NCBI GenBank assembly: GCA_041396965.1
Contig: JAWKXN010000001.1
Span: forward strand, 1,426,001 to 1,490,000
DNA from: Rickettsiales bacterium
GTDB taxonomy: Bacteria > Pseudomonadota > Alphaproteobacteria > Rickettsiales > SXRF01
Length of the DNA: 64,000 nucleotides
Reading direction: 5' to 3'
Each line of letters begins with the position of its first letter. Position 1 is the stretch's first letter. The notes under the pieces are model-generated. The model saw nothing but the letters and a program-made list of their open reading frames with translations. It ran no database searches and had not been told where the DNA came from. This document shows positions 42,900 through 51,458 of the stretch, one piece after another. Both the position numbers and the translations under genes were made by a program.

Positions 42900-43655
42900 C
42901 TAAACCACAGTTCTTGCTGTATTTTTACTATTAGCGACGGATACATTAACAGGTACTGGCACGTGATCGCCACCAACATCCTGAAATCCAAGATTTACCT
43001 TCTCCTCACCAAGAGAACCGGTAACATCATTTTTAGCTTTTTGTCTATTATCTCTATCAACTTCCGCTAATTTCCTAAGATCCTGCAATTGTTTTTCAGC
43101 AGATTTAACATCTATCCCACCATTTCTCATTGGTAATTTTCTAAACGAGTCAGGAACTTCAGTAAATAAAATCTCATGATTTTCATCTCCTGCAAAATTA
43201 CCATCACTTCCCGTAACGGCAACACCAAGCACTTTACCTTTATCATTTACCTTAACAAGCATAGTGTTAAGTACAATATTAGTGGTAATTTTATTATCTA
43301 CATTAAACAAAAGAGTGGCTTCTCCCTTATCATCAAACTTAATTTTTTTACCGCTTTTTTCTTTTTCCTTTTCATGTTCGCGCCCTTTAGAGCCGTCCGC
43401 TCCTTCGCCCGCACCTTCAGCTACTTCTTCCTCTCTCTTAGAAAATCCAAGTGTTCGGTTACCCAAAATAGCTCCTATAACAGCAAGAACCGTAATTCCA
43501 ATCGTCTTCAACCATCCATTCTGCTGAGAATTACGAAAAAGCAAGCTACCACCAAGAAGACCGCCAATCCCTCCAAATATACTACCTAAATTGATCCCAA
43601 AGCCTTTGCTTGCTCTGCCATCTTCACCACCGCTATGTTCTTGATGCTCTTCCAT
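42900..43655 (-). CDS. glycine-zipper protein 2 of a three-gene cluster, unknown
   Basis: A 251-residue protein. Residues ~18-40 (FGINLGSIFGGIGGLLGGSL) and ~48-68 (GWLKTIGITVLAVIGAILGN) form a hydrophobic hairpin. A highly charged Glu/Lys/Gly linker and a soluble, probably beta-containing domain (EATLLFNVDNKITTNIVLNT, then VLGVAVTGSDGNF) follow, then a coiled-coil-like helix. It lies 9 bases downstream of the first cluster gene, so they are co-transcribed. No family was recognised. Confidence 0.65.
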   Translation of the reverse strand: MEEHQEHSGGEDGRASKGFGINLGSIFGGIGGLLGGSLLFRNSQQNGWLKTIGITVLAVIGAILGNRTLGFSKREEEVAEGAGEGADGSKGREHEKEKEKSGKKIKFDDKGEATLLFNVDNKITTNIVLNTMLVKVNDKGKVLGVAVTGSDGNFAGDENHEILFTEVPDSFRKLPMRNGGIDVKSAEKQLQDLRKLAEVDRDNRQKAKNDVTGSLGEEKVNLGFQDVGGDHVPVPVNVSVANSKNTARTVV

Positions 43656-43664
43656 AATATCAAT

Positions 43665-44873
43665 TTACGCGCTTCCCACGCTAACATTATTTTCTTTATT
43701 TTGCTGCCTACTACCAATTATCTGTTTGTTAACATTATTACTATCAACCTCAGTAACTGATAATTTTGGAAGTTTATTATCGCCTATATTAATATCTTTT
43801 ACATCAACAGAAGCTGTATTCATTCCTGTATCTTTTTGCTGGTTTTGAGCCTGAGATTGTCCCTGCTCTTGTTGACGCACCCATAAAGGTCCCTTATCCT
43901 CTTCCTTCTTCGGAGCGTTAGGAGTTAAAGAAACCCCCGCCTCACCTAACTTATCACCAACCAAGTGACCAGCAATAGCACCAAGAATTACGCCTAACAC
44001 CATCGCTATCCCACCAGAGCCTTTAGTAAGCAGCATACCCGTAAACGCGCCTATAATACCACCAAGCTTAAATCCACCTTTTTCATCATCATAAAAAGCT
44101 GATTTTATAGAGTCTGTAACTTTTCCAACTCCACTACTAATGCCGCCAAGTATACCACCACTTTTACCACCGCCTCTTTGCAATCCAAAATCCTGCTTCG
44201 CTTGGACCATCGCGACTGATCCAAAAGCAGCGTCTACTTCCATATCTGTTTCCGCCGGAGTCTTGCCAAGCTCGTTCGCCCGCGCTCTATGTTTCTCTTT
44301 TACCTCATTTAACACCTTCTGTCCGAATGTTTCCCACTCCCTGACTTCTTTAGGACCAATCTCATTTGGATCTGGCGCGTAACCACCCGGTGTACGCAAA
44401 TGCAACTGCGTAACCGCCTCAATAAGAGCTGGCAAATGCTTTGCATAAGCGGGTTTCATATCATCGTATATTCTGTAGTCATACTGAGTATTATCTTTAC
44501 CGTAAGCATATTCAGATCTGGCTATTTTCAGCGCGCCTTCCCAAGATTCAAACTTCCTCCTGTAGTGAGTCTCAACCCATTTCTTAACCTCTTTATAATT
44601 ACCCATATCTTTGGGTTTACCTTCTTGCCCTTCACTAACAGTTCCCGAAGTCTGCTGTTGTTCGCCGGAATTATCGGGATGATTTTTGCCACCTGTACCC
44701 TCACCTTGACTCCTTCTAAAATCATTAATTTTTTCCTGCGTAGTGCGATTTTTATTATCATTATCATCTAGCGGAACAAATGGATATACGCCCCCACCAT
44801 CAGAAGTGCTACCCTCCCTATGAAAAATACTGTTCCCATCAGTACCATCGTGATTAACCGGTTTAATCGCCAC
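43665..44873 (-). CDS. glycine-zipper protein 1 of a three-gene cluster, unknown
   Basis: A 402-residue protein, first of the cluster. The N-terminal ~90 residues are low-complexity and hydrophilic. Residues ~92-225 form a soluble helical domain (YKEVKKWVETHYRRKFESWE and AYAKHLPALIEAVTQLHLRT), followed by a glycine-zipper hairpin (GGIIGAFTGMLLTKGSGGIA then MVLGVILGAIAGHLVGDKLG, about residues 275-315) and a Gln/Asn-rich disordered tail. This is the only cluster member with a sizeable soluble N-domain. Unknown family. Confidence 0.65.
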   Translation of the reverse strand: MAIKPVNHDGTDGNSIFHREGSTSDGGGVYPFVPLDDNDNKNRTTQEKINDFRRSQGEGTGGKNHPDNSGEQQQTSGTVSEGQEGKPKDMGNYKEVKKWVETHYRRKFESWEGALKIARSEYAYGKDNTQYDYRIYDDMKPAYAKHLPALIEAVTQLHLRTPGGYAPDPNEIGPKEVREWETFGQKVLNEVKEKHRARANELGKTPAETDMEVDAAFGSVAMVQAKQDFGLQRGGGKSGGILGGISSGVGKVTDSIKSAFYDDEKGGFKLGGIIGAFTGMLLTKGSGGIAMVLGVILGAIAGHLVGDKLGEAGVSLTPNAPKKEEDKGPLWVRQQEQGQSQAQNQQKDTGMNTASVDVKDINIGDNKLPKLSVTEVDSNNVNKQIIGSRQQNKENNVSVGSA

Positions 44874-45050
44874 TACAGCCCTCTTTTATAAAAATAAATT
44901 TTCCTATGATAAGACTATAGAAACTCTCACGCTTTCTCAAGTGAAGCTTTTATTACAGCTTTTTGACAATTTACGGGAAAATTGTTAATTTACACCTAAT
45001 ATATTGATATATAATGATTTTACCTCAAAACAGATATAAAATATAAAATC

Positions 45051-45090
45051 GTCATTCTGTAAGCCATAAGGCTGTATAGAATCCACCACA
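45051..45090. repeat. partial dispersed palindromic repeat
   Basis: GTCATTCTGTAAGCCATAAG followed by GCTGTATAGAATCC resembles the left arm of the repeats at 50825 and 61203 (GTCATYC...GGRAT-type ends). Only one arm is clear. It lies in a 289-base gene-free spacer upstream of the glycine-zipper cluster and downstream of the helicase; I see nothing else in that spacer. Confidence 0.4.
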
Positions 45091-45162
45091 ATATACTGTG
45101 CAAATGCTTACGCGTTTCACAGCATGATGAACAACCTAAAAAGACAGGGAATTATAGCCCCC

Positions 45163-47385
45163 TCAAATCTTCTCCACAAAATCAGCCATCAGCTTCTTTT
45201 TTCCGGCTTTTTCAAAATTTATCTCCAGATTACCGCCACTTATGGTGGATATTCTCCCATAACCAAATTTTTGATGAAAAACCCTCTCACCAACATCAAA
45301 TCCACCAGATTTAGCGCTACTATCAGAAGAAATACTCCTATGTGACTCCATTATACCGGCAACCTCCCTGCCCCAATCACTCATAGTCTGTCTTGCTGAA
45401 TTCATCACCCCACCAGAGATTTTTTCTATATTTTCCGCTGGAATTTCAGCAATAAAGCGTGACGGCACACTACTTTGCCATTGGTTATAGATACGCCGGT
45501 TAGCTGCATGGGTAATGTAAAGCTTCCTGCGTGCCCTGGTGATCCCAACATAGGCAAGCCGTCTTTCTTCTTCTAAGCCTTTCATTCCTGATTCATCAAT
45601 CGCCCGCTGATGAGGGAAAACCCCGTCCTCCCAACCAGGTAAGAATACCACGTCAAACTCAAGACCTTTGGCGGCGTGCAGTGTCATGATACTTACCATA
45701 TCATTATTATTATCAGTGTTATTGGCTTCCGTAACTAGGCTCACATGCTCCAAAAAAGCGTTGATATTCTCAAAATCCCCAATCGCCCGCGCCAACTCTT
45801 TCAGGTTTTCCACCCTACCAGCCGCTTCCGGTGTTTTTTCCTGCTTCCACATTTGCAAGTAACCACTTTCCTCTAAAACCAACTCCACCACTTCCGAAAG
45901 GCTAATAGAAGAAAGCTGACCACGCCAACGTTCGCAATCACCAATAAATTTTTGTAAAGCCTGTCCTAATTTTCCTTTAAGTTGCCCACTTGCTAACATA
46001 TGAACAGTAGCATTATATAATGAGCAATTAAGCAAAGTAGCTATACTGTGAATCTGCCGCATTGTCGCCTGCCCGATACCACGCTTTGGTGTGTTTATTA
46101 TTCGCTCAAACGCTAGATCATCGCTTAACGTAGCAAGCAACCGTAAATAAGCCACAGCGTCACGAATCTCCGCCCGCTCATAAAAACGCAGGCCACCAAC
46201 CACCCGATAAGGCACACCGAGAGTTAAGAATCTTTCCTCAAATGCTCTCGTCTGAAAACCCGCTCTTACCAATATAGCAGCCTCTTCAAGTGATATTCCT
46301 TTTCTCTGTAAATCCTCTATTTCCTCACCAATAAATACGGCCTCGTCACGCTCATCCCACAGTGATTTTATCCTGATTTTCTCACCGCTTTTTTCCGGTG
46401 TCCATAATGTCTTACCGAAACGCCCACGATTATTAGCGATAACCGCGCTCGCCGCCGCCAGAATATGTGGTGTTGACCGATAATTACATTCTAGGCGAAT
46501 AACCTTAGCGTCAGGATAATCCTTCTCAAAACGTAGTATATTGCCAACCTCCGCTCCTCGCCAACTATAAATTGATTGGTCATCATCACCCACGCAGCAT
46601 ATATTTTTATGATAACTGGCGAGCAACCTCAGCCATAAATATTGCGCTACGTTAGTATCCTGATACTCATCAACCAATATATACTTAAAACGACTAGCAA
46701 ACTCACGCAGAACGTCTGGGTATTCGGTAAATAAAGTCAGCATATGCAGAATCAAATCACCAAAATCAACAGCGTTAAGCCGCTTCAAACGTTCTTGATA
46801 TATTTTATAAACCGGAAGAGCCTGCCCATCTATCGCTTGCGTATCCTTAGCGTTCGTTACCTTATCTGGCGTAAGCCCTTGATCTTTCCACTGCCCAACA
46901 ACAGCGGCGAATAATTTTGGTGGCAGCGACTTAACATCTATATTTTTTTCGGTAAGTATGGTTTTAAGTAGTCTCAACTGATCGTCAGTGTCAAGTATGG
47001 TAAAGCTGGAAGTAAGCCCTAATTTTTCAGCGTGACGACGAACTATCCTAGCGCCAACCGAATGAAACGTCCCCTGCCACAAAGATTGGGAAGCGCCAGT
47101 AAGTTGATTTACCCGCTCCGCCATTTCCCGAGCCGCCTTATTGGTAAAAGTAACGGCTAAAATCTCACCGGCGTAAGCCAGCCTGTTAAGCAGAATATGC
47201 GCGATACGGGTAGTAAGAACCCTAGTCTTGCCAGTACCAGCTCCCGCAAGCACCAAAACCGCTCCCTGCGTCGCCTCCACCGCCTGTCGCTGTTGTTCAT
47301 TAAGAGACGACAAAAGAGCGTTATCAGCCCTGCTATTATCAAATAATTCACTTACTTTATCTTTCATTAAGGTAGACTCAACCAT
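45163..47385 (-). CDS. uvrD: UvrD/PcrA superfamily 1 DNA helicase
   Basis: A 740-residue ATP-dependent 3'-5' helicase for repair and replication restart. Ordered motifs are LNEQQRQAVEATQGAVLVLA (Q motif), GAGTGKTRVLTTRIAHILLN (Walker A), ILVDEYQDTNVAQYLWLRLL (Walker B), CVGDDDQSIYSWRGAEVGN, and HAAKGLEFDVVFLPGWEDGV. The C-terminus ends with the RNA-polymerase-binding Tudor-like fold typical of PcrA/UvrD (VFHQKFGYGRISTISGGNLE). Length and motifs are complete. The upstream methyltransferase gene overlaps its 5' end by about 19 bases. Confidence 0.93.
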   Translation of the reverse strand: MVESTLMKDKVSELFDNSRADNALLSSLNEQQRQAVEATQGAVLVLAGAGTGKTRVLTTRIAHILLNRLAYAGEILAVTFTNKAAREMAERVNQLTGASQSLWQGTFHSVGARIVRRHAEKLGLTSSFTILDTDDQLRLLKTILTEKNIDVKSLPPKLFAAVVGQWKDQGLTPDKVTNAKDTQAIDGQALPVYKIYQERLKRLNAVDFGDLILHMLTLFTEYPDVLREFASRFKYILVDEYQDTNVAQYLWLRLLASYHKNICCVGDDDQSIYSWRGAEVGNILRFEKDYPDAKVIRLECNYRSTPHILAAASAVIANNRGRFGKTLWTPEKSGEKIRIKSLWDERDEAVFIGEEIEDLQRKGISLEEAAILVRAGFQTRAFEERFLTLGVPYRVVGGLRFYERAEIRDAVAYLRLLATLSDDLAFERIINTPKRGIGQATMRQIHSIATLLNCSLYNATVHMLASGQLKGKLGQALQKFIGDCERWRGQLSSISLSEVVELVLEESGYLQMWKQEKTPEAAGRVENLKELARAIGDFENINAFLEHVSLVTEANNTDNNNDMVSIMTLHAAKGLEFDVVFLPGWEDGVFPHQRAIDESGMKGLEEERRLAYVGITRARRKLYITHAANRRIYNQWQSSVPSRFIAEIPAENIEKISGGVMNSARQTMSDWGREVAGIMESHRSISSDSSAKSGGFDVGERVFHQKFGYGRISTISGGNLEINFEKAGKKKLMADFVEKI

Positions 47386-47975
47386 ACTGGCAATACCCCA
47401 CCTACTTGTAAATAATTAATAAGAGCGAAGCACGGCATCGGCAGAAAAAATATCAACGCGTCAAATATAGTACGACGGATAAATTTAGGCTTCGCCTCCA
47501 TATGCTCTGGTTCAACCCATAGCTTGAAGTTAGGCAACCATCTCGGTACTTCTTGTTTATAAATACTATAAGGCTCGCCAAATTTATGCTCTAAAAAATC
47601 CTCTTCTCTTCCGATAACAAATGGATAATAAACCATAAAAGAAACTACCAAAAAAATAATCAGCGACAACATACCAGACTGCATCCCAATCCCGACCATC
47701 GCGATAAAAGAGAATACATATAGCGGATTACGCACCACTGAGAAAGGACCACTACGTACCACCTCGTCATTCTTCCGCCCACCGATAAAAACTGAGCAAT
47801 AAACCCTGCCAAACGCGCCAAAAGCTACCAAAGCGTAACCGAACCATAACAACAACTCCCTACTCAAACTCCCATATTCAAGCATCGGTTTACTCACTAA
47901 CAATAACCCTACAAGTAAAACCGCGAATATCCGGCTATGATATTGTCGTGCTTTAAGTAATTTAGGATTAGACAT
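47367..47975 (-). CDS. isoprenylcysteine methyltransferase-like membrane protein
   Basis: About 202 residues with several membrane helices. The C-terminal half has the ICMT/PEMT signature: RSGPFSVVRNPLYVFSFIAM (the RHP.Y-like R.P.Y SAM site) and GREEDFLEHKFGEPYSIYKQ (E..L...FG..Y..Y). The start is the ATG at 47975 with GGGAG upstream; the upstream in-frame extension is AT-rich and reads into a palindrome. Bacterial members methylate diverse substrates or are uncharacterised. It overlaps the helicase gene and is probably co-transcribed with it. Confidence 0.85.
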   Translation of the reverse strand: MSNPKLLKARQYHSRIFAVLLVGLLLVSKPMLEYGSLSRELLLWFGYALVAFGAFGRVYCSVFIGGRKNDEVVRSGPFSVVRNPLYVFSFIAMVGIGMQSGMLSLIIFLVVSFMVYYPFVIGREEDFLEHKFGEPYSIYKQEVPRWLPNFKLWVEPEHMEAKPKFIRRTIFDALIFFLPMPCFALINYLQVGGVLPVWLSLP

Positions 47976-48060
47976 AAAACTCCCAACCAACAAATTATTT
48001 ATAATATTTTTTATTTTCAATAATATATTGAAAATATTTTTAACACTCGCTACGCAGTGC

Positions 48061-48087
48061 AAAACCACCACTTTCAGTGGTGGTTTT
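48061..48087. terminator. 12-bp perfect palindrome in a divergent gene spacer
   Basis: AAAACCACCACT-TTC-AGTGGTGGTTTT is a perfect 12-bp stem with a 3-base loop. It looks like an intrinsic terminator, yet lies between two divergently transcribed genes (methyltransferase and SGNH hydrolase), where no transcript should end. It may be a regulatory palindrome or the remnant of a lost gene's terminator. Confidence 0.5.
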
Positions 48088-48204
48088 GATAGTAGTTTCT
48101 AATTATAAAAATTATAAACTACTATAACTTTATCTTTACTCATAAAAATAAGAAAACATAATAATCAAATTATTCTCTTTGAAAAGCGATAAAGGAAGAA
48201 AAAC

Positions 48205-49026
48205 ATGTTAAAAAATATTAGTGTCTTGCGTTACCCACTCATCCTGATACTCGCCGCTTTCGGCATATACACATTCATGAACCTGAAATTTCCAAAATCA
48301 GCGGCAGGTATTTCCGATGTCATGATTTCGGTAAATAAATCACCAGAAAAATATGAGCTATCAGTATTATTTATCGGTAACAGCTACACTTATTACAACA
48401 ACATGCCTGCCATGCTGATAAAGATGGCACAATCAGATCCAAATAATCATACACATTTTATTGTACAATCAGCCACTCGTGGTGGAGCGACCTTATTAGA
48501 CCATCTAAATAATAAAAAAATCCCTGAGCTAATCTCATCAAGAAAATGGACTTACGTGATAATTCAAGAGCAAAGCGCGTGGGCGGTTTTACCGTCATAT
48601 ATAAACACCCTAAGATCCGCCAGAAGCTTAAATGAGCTGATAAAACAAAATGGCTCTAAAACAATAATTTTTACCACATGGGCACGCGAACCAGAAAGTC
48701 ATTGGTACAAAGAGGCTAAATTTTCTTTTATGCGTAGCCCTGACTATATGCAAAAACAAATCAACGAAAAAACTCTGGATATAGCCCAGAAAATAGGAAT
48801 AAATCAAATACCTATAGGTGATTACTGGATGGCAGCACTACAGCAAAAATCGGATTTCCCATTATATACAAAAGATGGTAGCCACCCCTCCGCGGCCGGT
48901 AGTTACCTTAGCGCTCTTATATTTTACCGCTACCTTAGTGGACAAAGCGTCAAACAAATAACCTACAAACCAGACAGCGTAACCGCACAACAAGCTGATT
49001 TCCTTAAAAACCTGATTATGGATTAA
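48205..49026 (+). CDS. membrane-anchored SGNH/GDSL-type hydrolase
   Basis: A 273-residue protein. A single N-terminal hydrophobic segment (YPLILILAAFGIYTFMNLKF) acts as signal or anchor. Block I is LFIGNSYTYYNNMPAML, with GNS in place of GDS; the Gly of block II may lie in SATRGGATLLDH, and block V is YTKDGSHPSAAGSYLSAL with the catalytic Asp-His. This is a DUF4886-like SGNH hydrolase, probably an extracytoplasmic esterase with unknown substrate. An AAGGAAG ribosome site precedes the ATG. Confidence 0.82.
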   Translation: MLKNISVLRYPLILILAAFGIYTFMNLKFPKSAAGISDVMISVNKSPEKYELSVLFIGNSYTYYNNMPAMLIKMAQSDPNNHTHFIVQSATRGGATLLDHLNNKKIPELISSRKWTYVIIQEQSAWAVLPSYINTLRSARSLNELIKQNGSKTIIFTTWAREPESHWYKEAKFSFMRSPDYMQKQINEKTLDIAQKIGINQIPIGDYWMAALQQKSDFPLYTKDGSHPSAAGSYLSALIFYRYLSGQSVKQITYKPDSVTAQQADFLKNLIMD

Positions 49027-49096
49027 TTATCGCTATACAAACTGAATTACCTTAACTATATTAATTAATTATAATTAACAATAGAATTACTTAAAT

Positions 49097-49819
49097 ATGG
49101 CAGATGGTGGCAATATAAAAATAGACAATCCAAGTTGGCTGGATAAAGAACAGAACCGCGACAATCCAAATCAATGGCTGGAAAAGCTCCGCCCACAGAT
49201 TATGGAGCGTATTGCCCATTATGAGAAATTTCTTGATAAATGGGGAATTACCGCGCAAACCGGAATTGAGCAGGAATTTTACCCAATCCCAAAGGATGGA
49301 GTTAGTGTTGCTGAAACACTTGATACTTTAGGTGAAAAACCTACACACAAATATTTCAGCAACTCACCATATGTAGAGGATTTATACCATGACGGTAGAA
49401 GAATTGATATTGATAGAAATAGCAAGCCTCTTGAAATAGTAGTTGGCACTGGAAATAAAAAAGCCGCTAAATCATACCCTCATAAATCATTGACCCCATC
49501 AGTCATGGTGAGGGCAACTGAAGCGACAAATAAACTGATAGCGAGAGAAGCTTCTAAGCCGGATAACCCGTACAAAACTAAATCTATATCATTTGATGGT
49601 GTTGACGATAAACGCAGACTACACGCCCAGCAAGTTAATATCAGCCTGTGGGATAAACATGAAAGACCCATCTTCAATTCAACAGAAGTAAAAGAACTAG
49701 CACATCTTTCTATAAAAAATCTACTTAATGCTCAACACGAGCTAATAGCCGCTTTTACCATAAGTCCAAACACCTATCAAAGATTTAACAAAAGCAATAA
49801 TGACTACGCTAATAGTGAA
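49097..49819 (+). pseudogene. 5' part of a glutamine-synthetase-like gene split by IS200
   Basis: This 241-codon segment carries the N-terminal part of a glutamine synthetase-fold protein: ITAQTGIEQEFYPIPKDG (the G.E.EFY metal-binding strand), HAQQVNISLWDKHERP (comparable to H.H.SLWD), and LLNAQHELIAAFTISPNTYQ (comparable to the NSYKR region). Beyond 49819 the frame runs into the insertion element, adding about 30 foreign codons before a stop at 49912. Joining 49819 to 50341 restores one open frame of 391 codons including stop. The family is inferred; the specific substrate (glutamine synthetase or another ligase) is unknown. Confidence 0.75.
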
Positions 49820-50340
49820 TCTCCGCCAGCTTACGCAGGCGGTTTCACTCTAGTTCAAGCTTCGCTTGGCCACAATCTTCCTGCCCTTGTTTTTCTATAT
49901 AACGCTGTATAATCTTTTCATTTATCCCCACCGTAGAAACAAAATAACTGCCCGACCATATACTATCTGTACCCCAATACACCTTTTTGAGAAACGGAAA
50001 CTTTACCTTGATTTTGCGTGCTGTATTCGTCTTAATTATTCGTACAACATCTCCTACGCTCATCTTTGGAGGAATAGACACAAGAATATGTATATGATCT
50101 TTATCATCATTATATTCCATAATATCTATTTCTGGATAATGTTCCGTTATTTCATAGAGTCTATTCCTCAAAAATTCGCTAACACCTTCGTTGATAATCT
50201 TACGACGGTATTTAGTCGCAAAAACAAGGTGATAGTGACATAGATAGATGCAGTTATTTTGTTTCCTGTAACTCATATATTATTTGTAGCAGGAAGATTG
50301 TAGCTGCGCTACATCCGCCAGCTCACGCAGGCGGTCTTAG
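49820..50340 (-). mobile_element. IS200/IS605-family insertion sequence (~521 bp)
   Basis: The element contains only a TnpA gene and ends in near-identical imperfect hairpins: CCGCCAGC-TTAC-GCAGGCGG near 49823 and CCGCCAGC-TCAC-GCAGGCGG near 50316. There is no target duplication, as expected for this family, which moves as single-stranded DNA. Boundaries are set by the hairpins and by the requirement that the interrupted host gene be in frame, so they may be off by a few bases. TnpA is complete, so it may be active. Confidence 0.8.
49845..50276 (-). CDS. tnpA: IS200/IS605 family transposase TnpA (HUH/Y1)
   Basis: A 143-residue Y1 transposase. The HUH metal motif is DKDHIHILVSIPP (H-I-H), and the single catalytic Tyr is in KIIQRYIEKQG near residue 128. 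LCHYHLVFATKYRRKII at the start and WGTDSIWSGSYFVSTVG are conserved family blocks. Such enzymes cut and join single DNA strands at hairpin ends. There are no frameshifts. The stop lies close to the hairpin at 49820. Confidence 0.93.
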   Translation of the reverse strand: MSYRKQNNCIYLCHYHLVFATKYRRKIINEGVSEFLRNRLYEITEHYPEIDIMEYNDDKDHIHILVSIPPKMSVGDVVRIIKTNTARKIKVKFPFLKKVYWGTDSIWSGSYFVSTVGINEKIIQRYIEKQGQEDCGQAKLELE

Positions 50341-50790
50341 AACGCGGATAAAAACAAAAAAATTATTTACGCCGAAAATAAGGGAGAGAATCCTTCCGTA
50401 ATTTATAGAAATATAAACAACCACTCAACAAGCGGAATGAATTATATAGAAAGCAGACTTGGTCACGCTGATATGCCGCCAAGTGTTAATATGTTGATAA
50501 CACTGGCGGCAGTCGCTAAGGGAGTTGAGGAATATATAGAAAAACACGACATAAAATCACCTGAGGAATTGCATAGTCGTTTGGAAAAAGACTATAACTC
50601 AGTAATGCTATTACATTCCACCCTACCACAATATAAAATACCAAAAACCAGAAGTGAGTCTCTCACCATTACTAAAAACAGTGAACTCGCGAAAGAAATT
50701 CTTGGCAGAAAATTACATCAGAGTTTTGTCAAAAAATACAAACAACATTTTCTTGAGAACAAGCACAGGCAAAACACCAACGAAAGATAG
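50341..50790 (+). pseudogene. 3' part of the glutamine-synthetase-like gene
   Basis: The downstream fragment (150 codons including stop) contains STSGMNYIESRLGHADMPPS, then VNMLITLAAVAKGVEEYI. This resembles the R.E.R...AD.NPYL..AA.LAAG..GI block that ends the glutamine synthetase catalytic domain, and is followed by a helical C-terminus. An internal ATG at 50437 could restart translation, but would give only a fragment. It continues in frame from the segment ending at 49819 once the IS200 element is removed. Confidence 0.75.
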
Positions 50791-50824
50791 ATTACACTCA
50801 TTGTGAATAATTTTTATACAATCT

Positions 50825-50957
50825 GTCATCCCGAACGCATGTGAGGGATCTTATATCGCAACCAAAATACCGTGGGCTTAAATCCATTTAAATTTATTGC
50901 TATCACCGGCAAATTACTTAAGGATTCCTCCACTTGCTTACGCTCGGTCGGAATGAC
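50825..50957. repeat. dispersed palindromic repeat, about 133 bp
   Basis: The left end GTCATCCCGAACGCATGTGA and the right end (ACGCTCGGTCGGAATGAC) are inverted relatives of each other: GTCATYCC ... GGAATGAC. It occupies most of the 219-base spacer between the glutamine-synthetase-like gene and mutT; no gene is seen there. The same ends occur in the repeat at 61203-61282. Confidence 0.6.
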
Positions 50958-51009
50958 AGTAAGGAGTAGATTGCCGATAAGAATTTCCTGAAATTCTTAA
51001 GTTAAAACA

Positions 51010-51411
51010 CTATACCCTGCACAAACGTTTCACCAACTCAGCGTCCGCCTCTATCATATCAATATCACCCATATCAGCGGCGAATTCCCAGCGCAGCGCG
51101 CTATGCTCAAGCGGCTTAGCCTCTCCTTGCCACTTACGACAGAGATAAACTGGCATAAATAAATGAAAATCAAATTCAGGGTATGGGTGCGATAGAAAGT
51201 AAAACGGCTCTAAATCCTCCTTTGCAACCTTTATTCCCAGCTCTTCCTTTAACTCACGAACAAGCGCTTCCTCAGGAATTTCCCCCTCCTCCACCTTGCC
51301 GCCGACAAACTCCCACTTTCCGGCAAGTCTTTTACCTTCTGGCCTCCTCGCTAGCAAAATCTTGCCCTCATCATTAATAAGCGCGGCGGCCACAACTAAC
51401 AATATCTTCAT
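51010..51411 (-). CDS. mutT: MutT-type Nudix hydrolase (8-oxo-dGTP diphosphatase)
   Basis: A 133-residue Nudix protein. The Nudix box is GGKVEEGEIPEEALVRELKE followed by ELGI, matching GX5EX7REUXEEXGU, and the N-terminal VVAAALINDEGKILLARRPE and GKRLAGKWEFVGG are MutT-like. It sanitises oxidised dGTP to prevent mutations. It lies downstream of argJ in the common alphaproteobacterial secA / parvulin / argJ / mutT neighbourhood. Confidence 0.9.
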   Translation of the reverse strand: MKILLVVAAALINDEGKILLARRPEGKRLAGKWEFVGGKVEEGEIPEEALVRELKEELGIKVAKEDLEPFYFLSHPYPEFDFHLFMPVYLCRKWQGEAKPLEHSALRWEFAADMGDIDMIEADAELVKRLCRV

Positions 51412-51458
51412 TTTTTACCTCAATATAGGATATAGTAGATTCACCACCAGAATAATTT

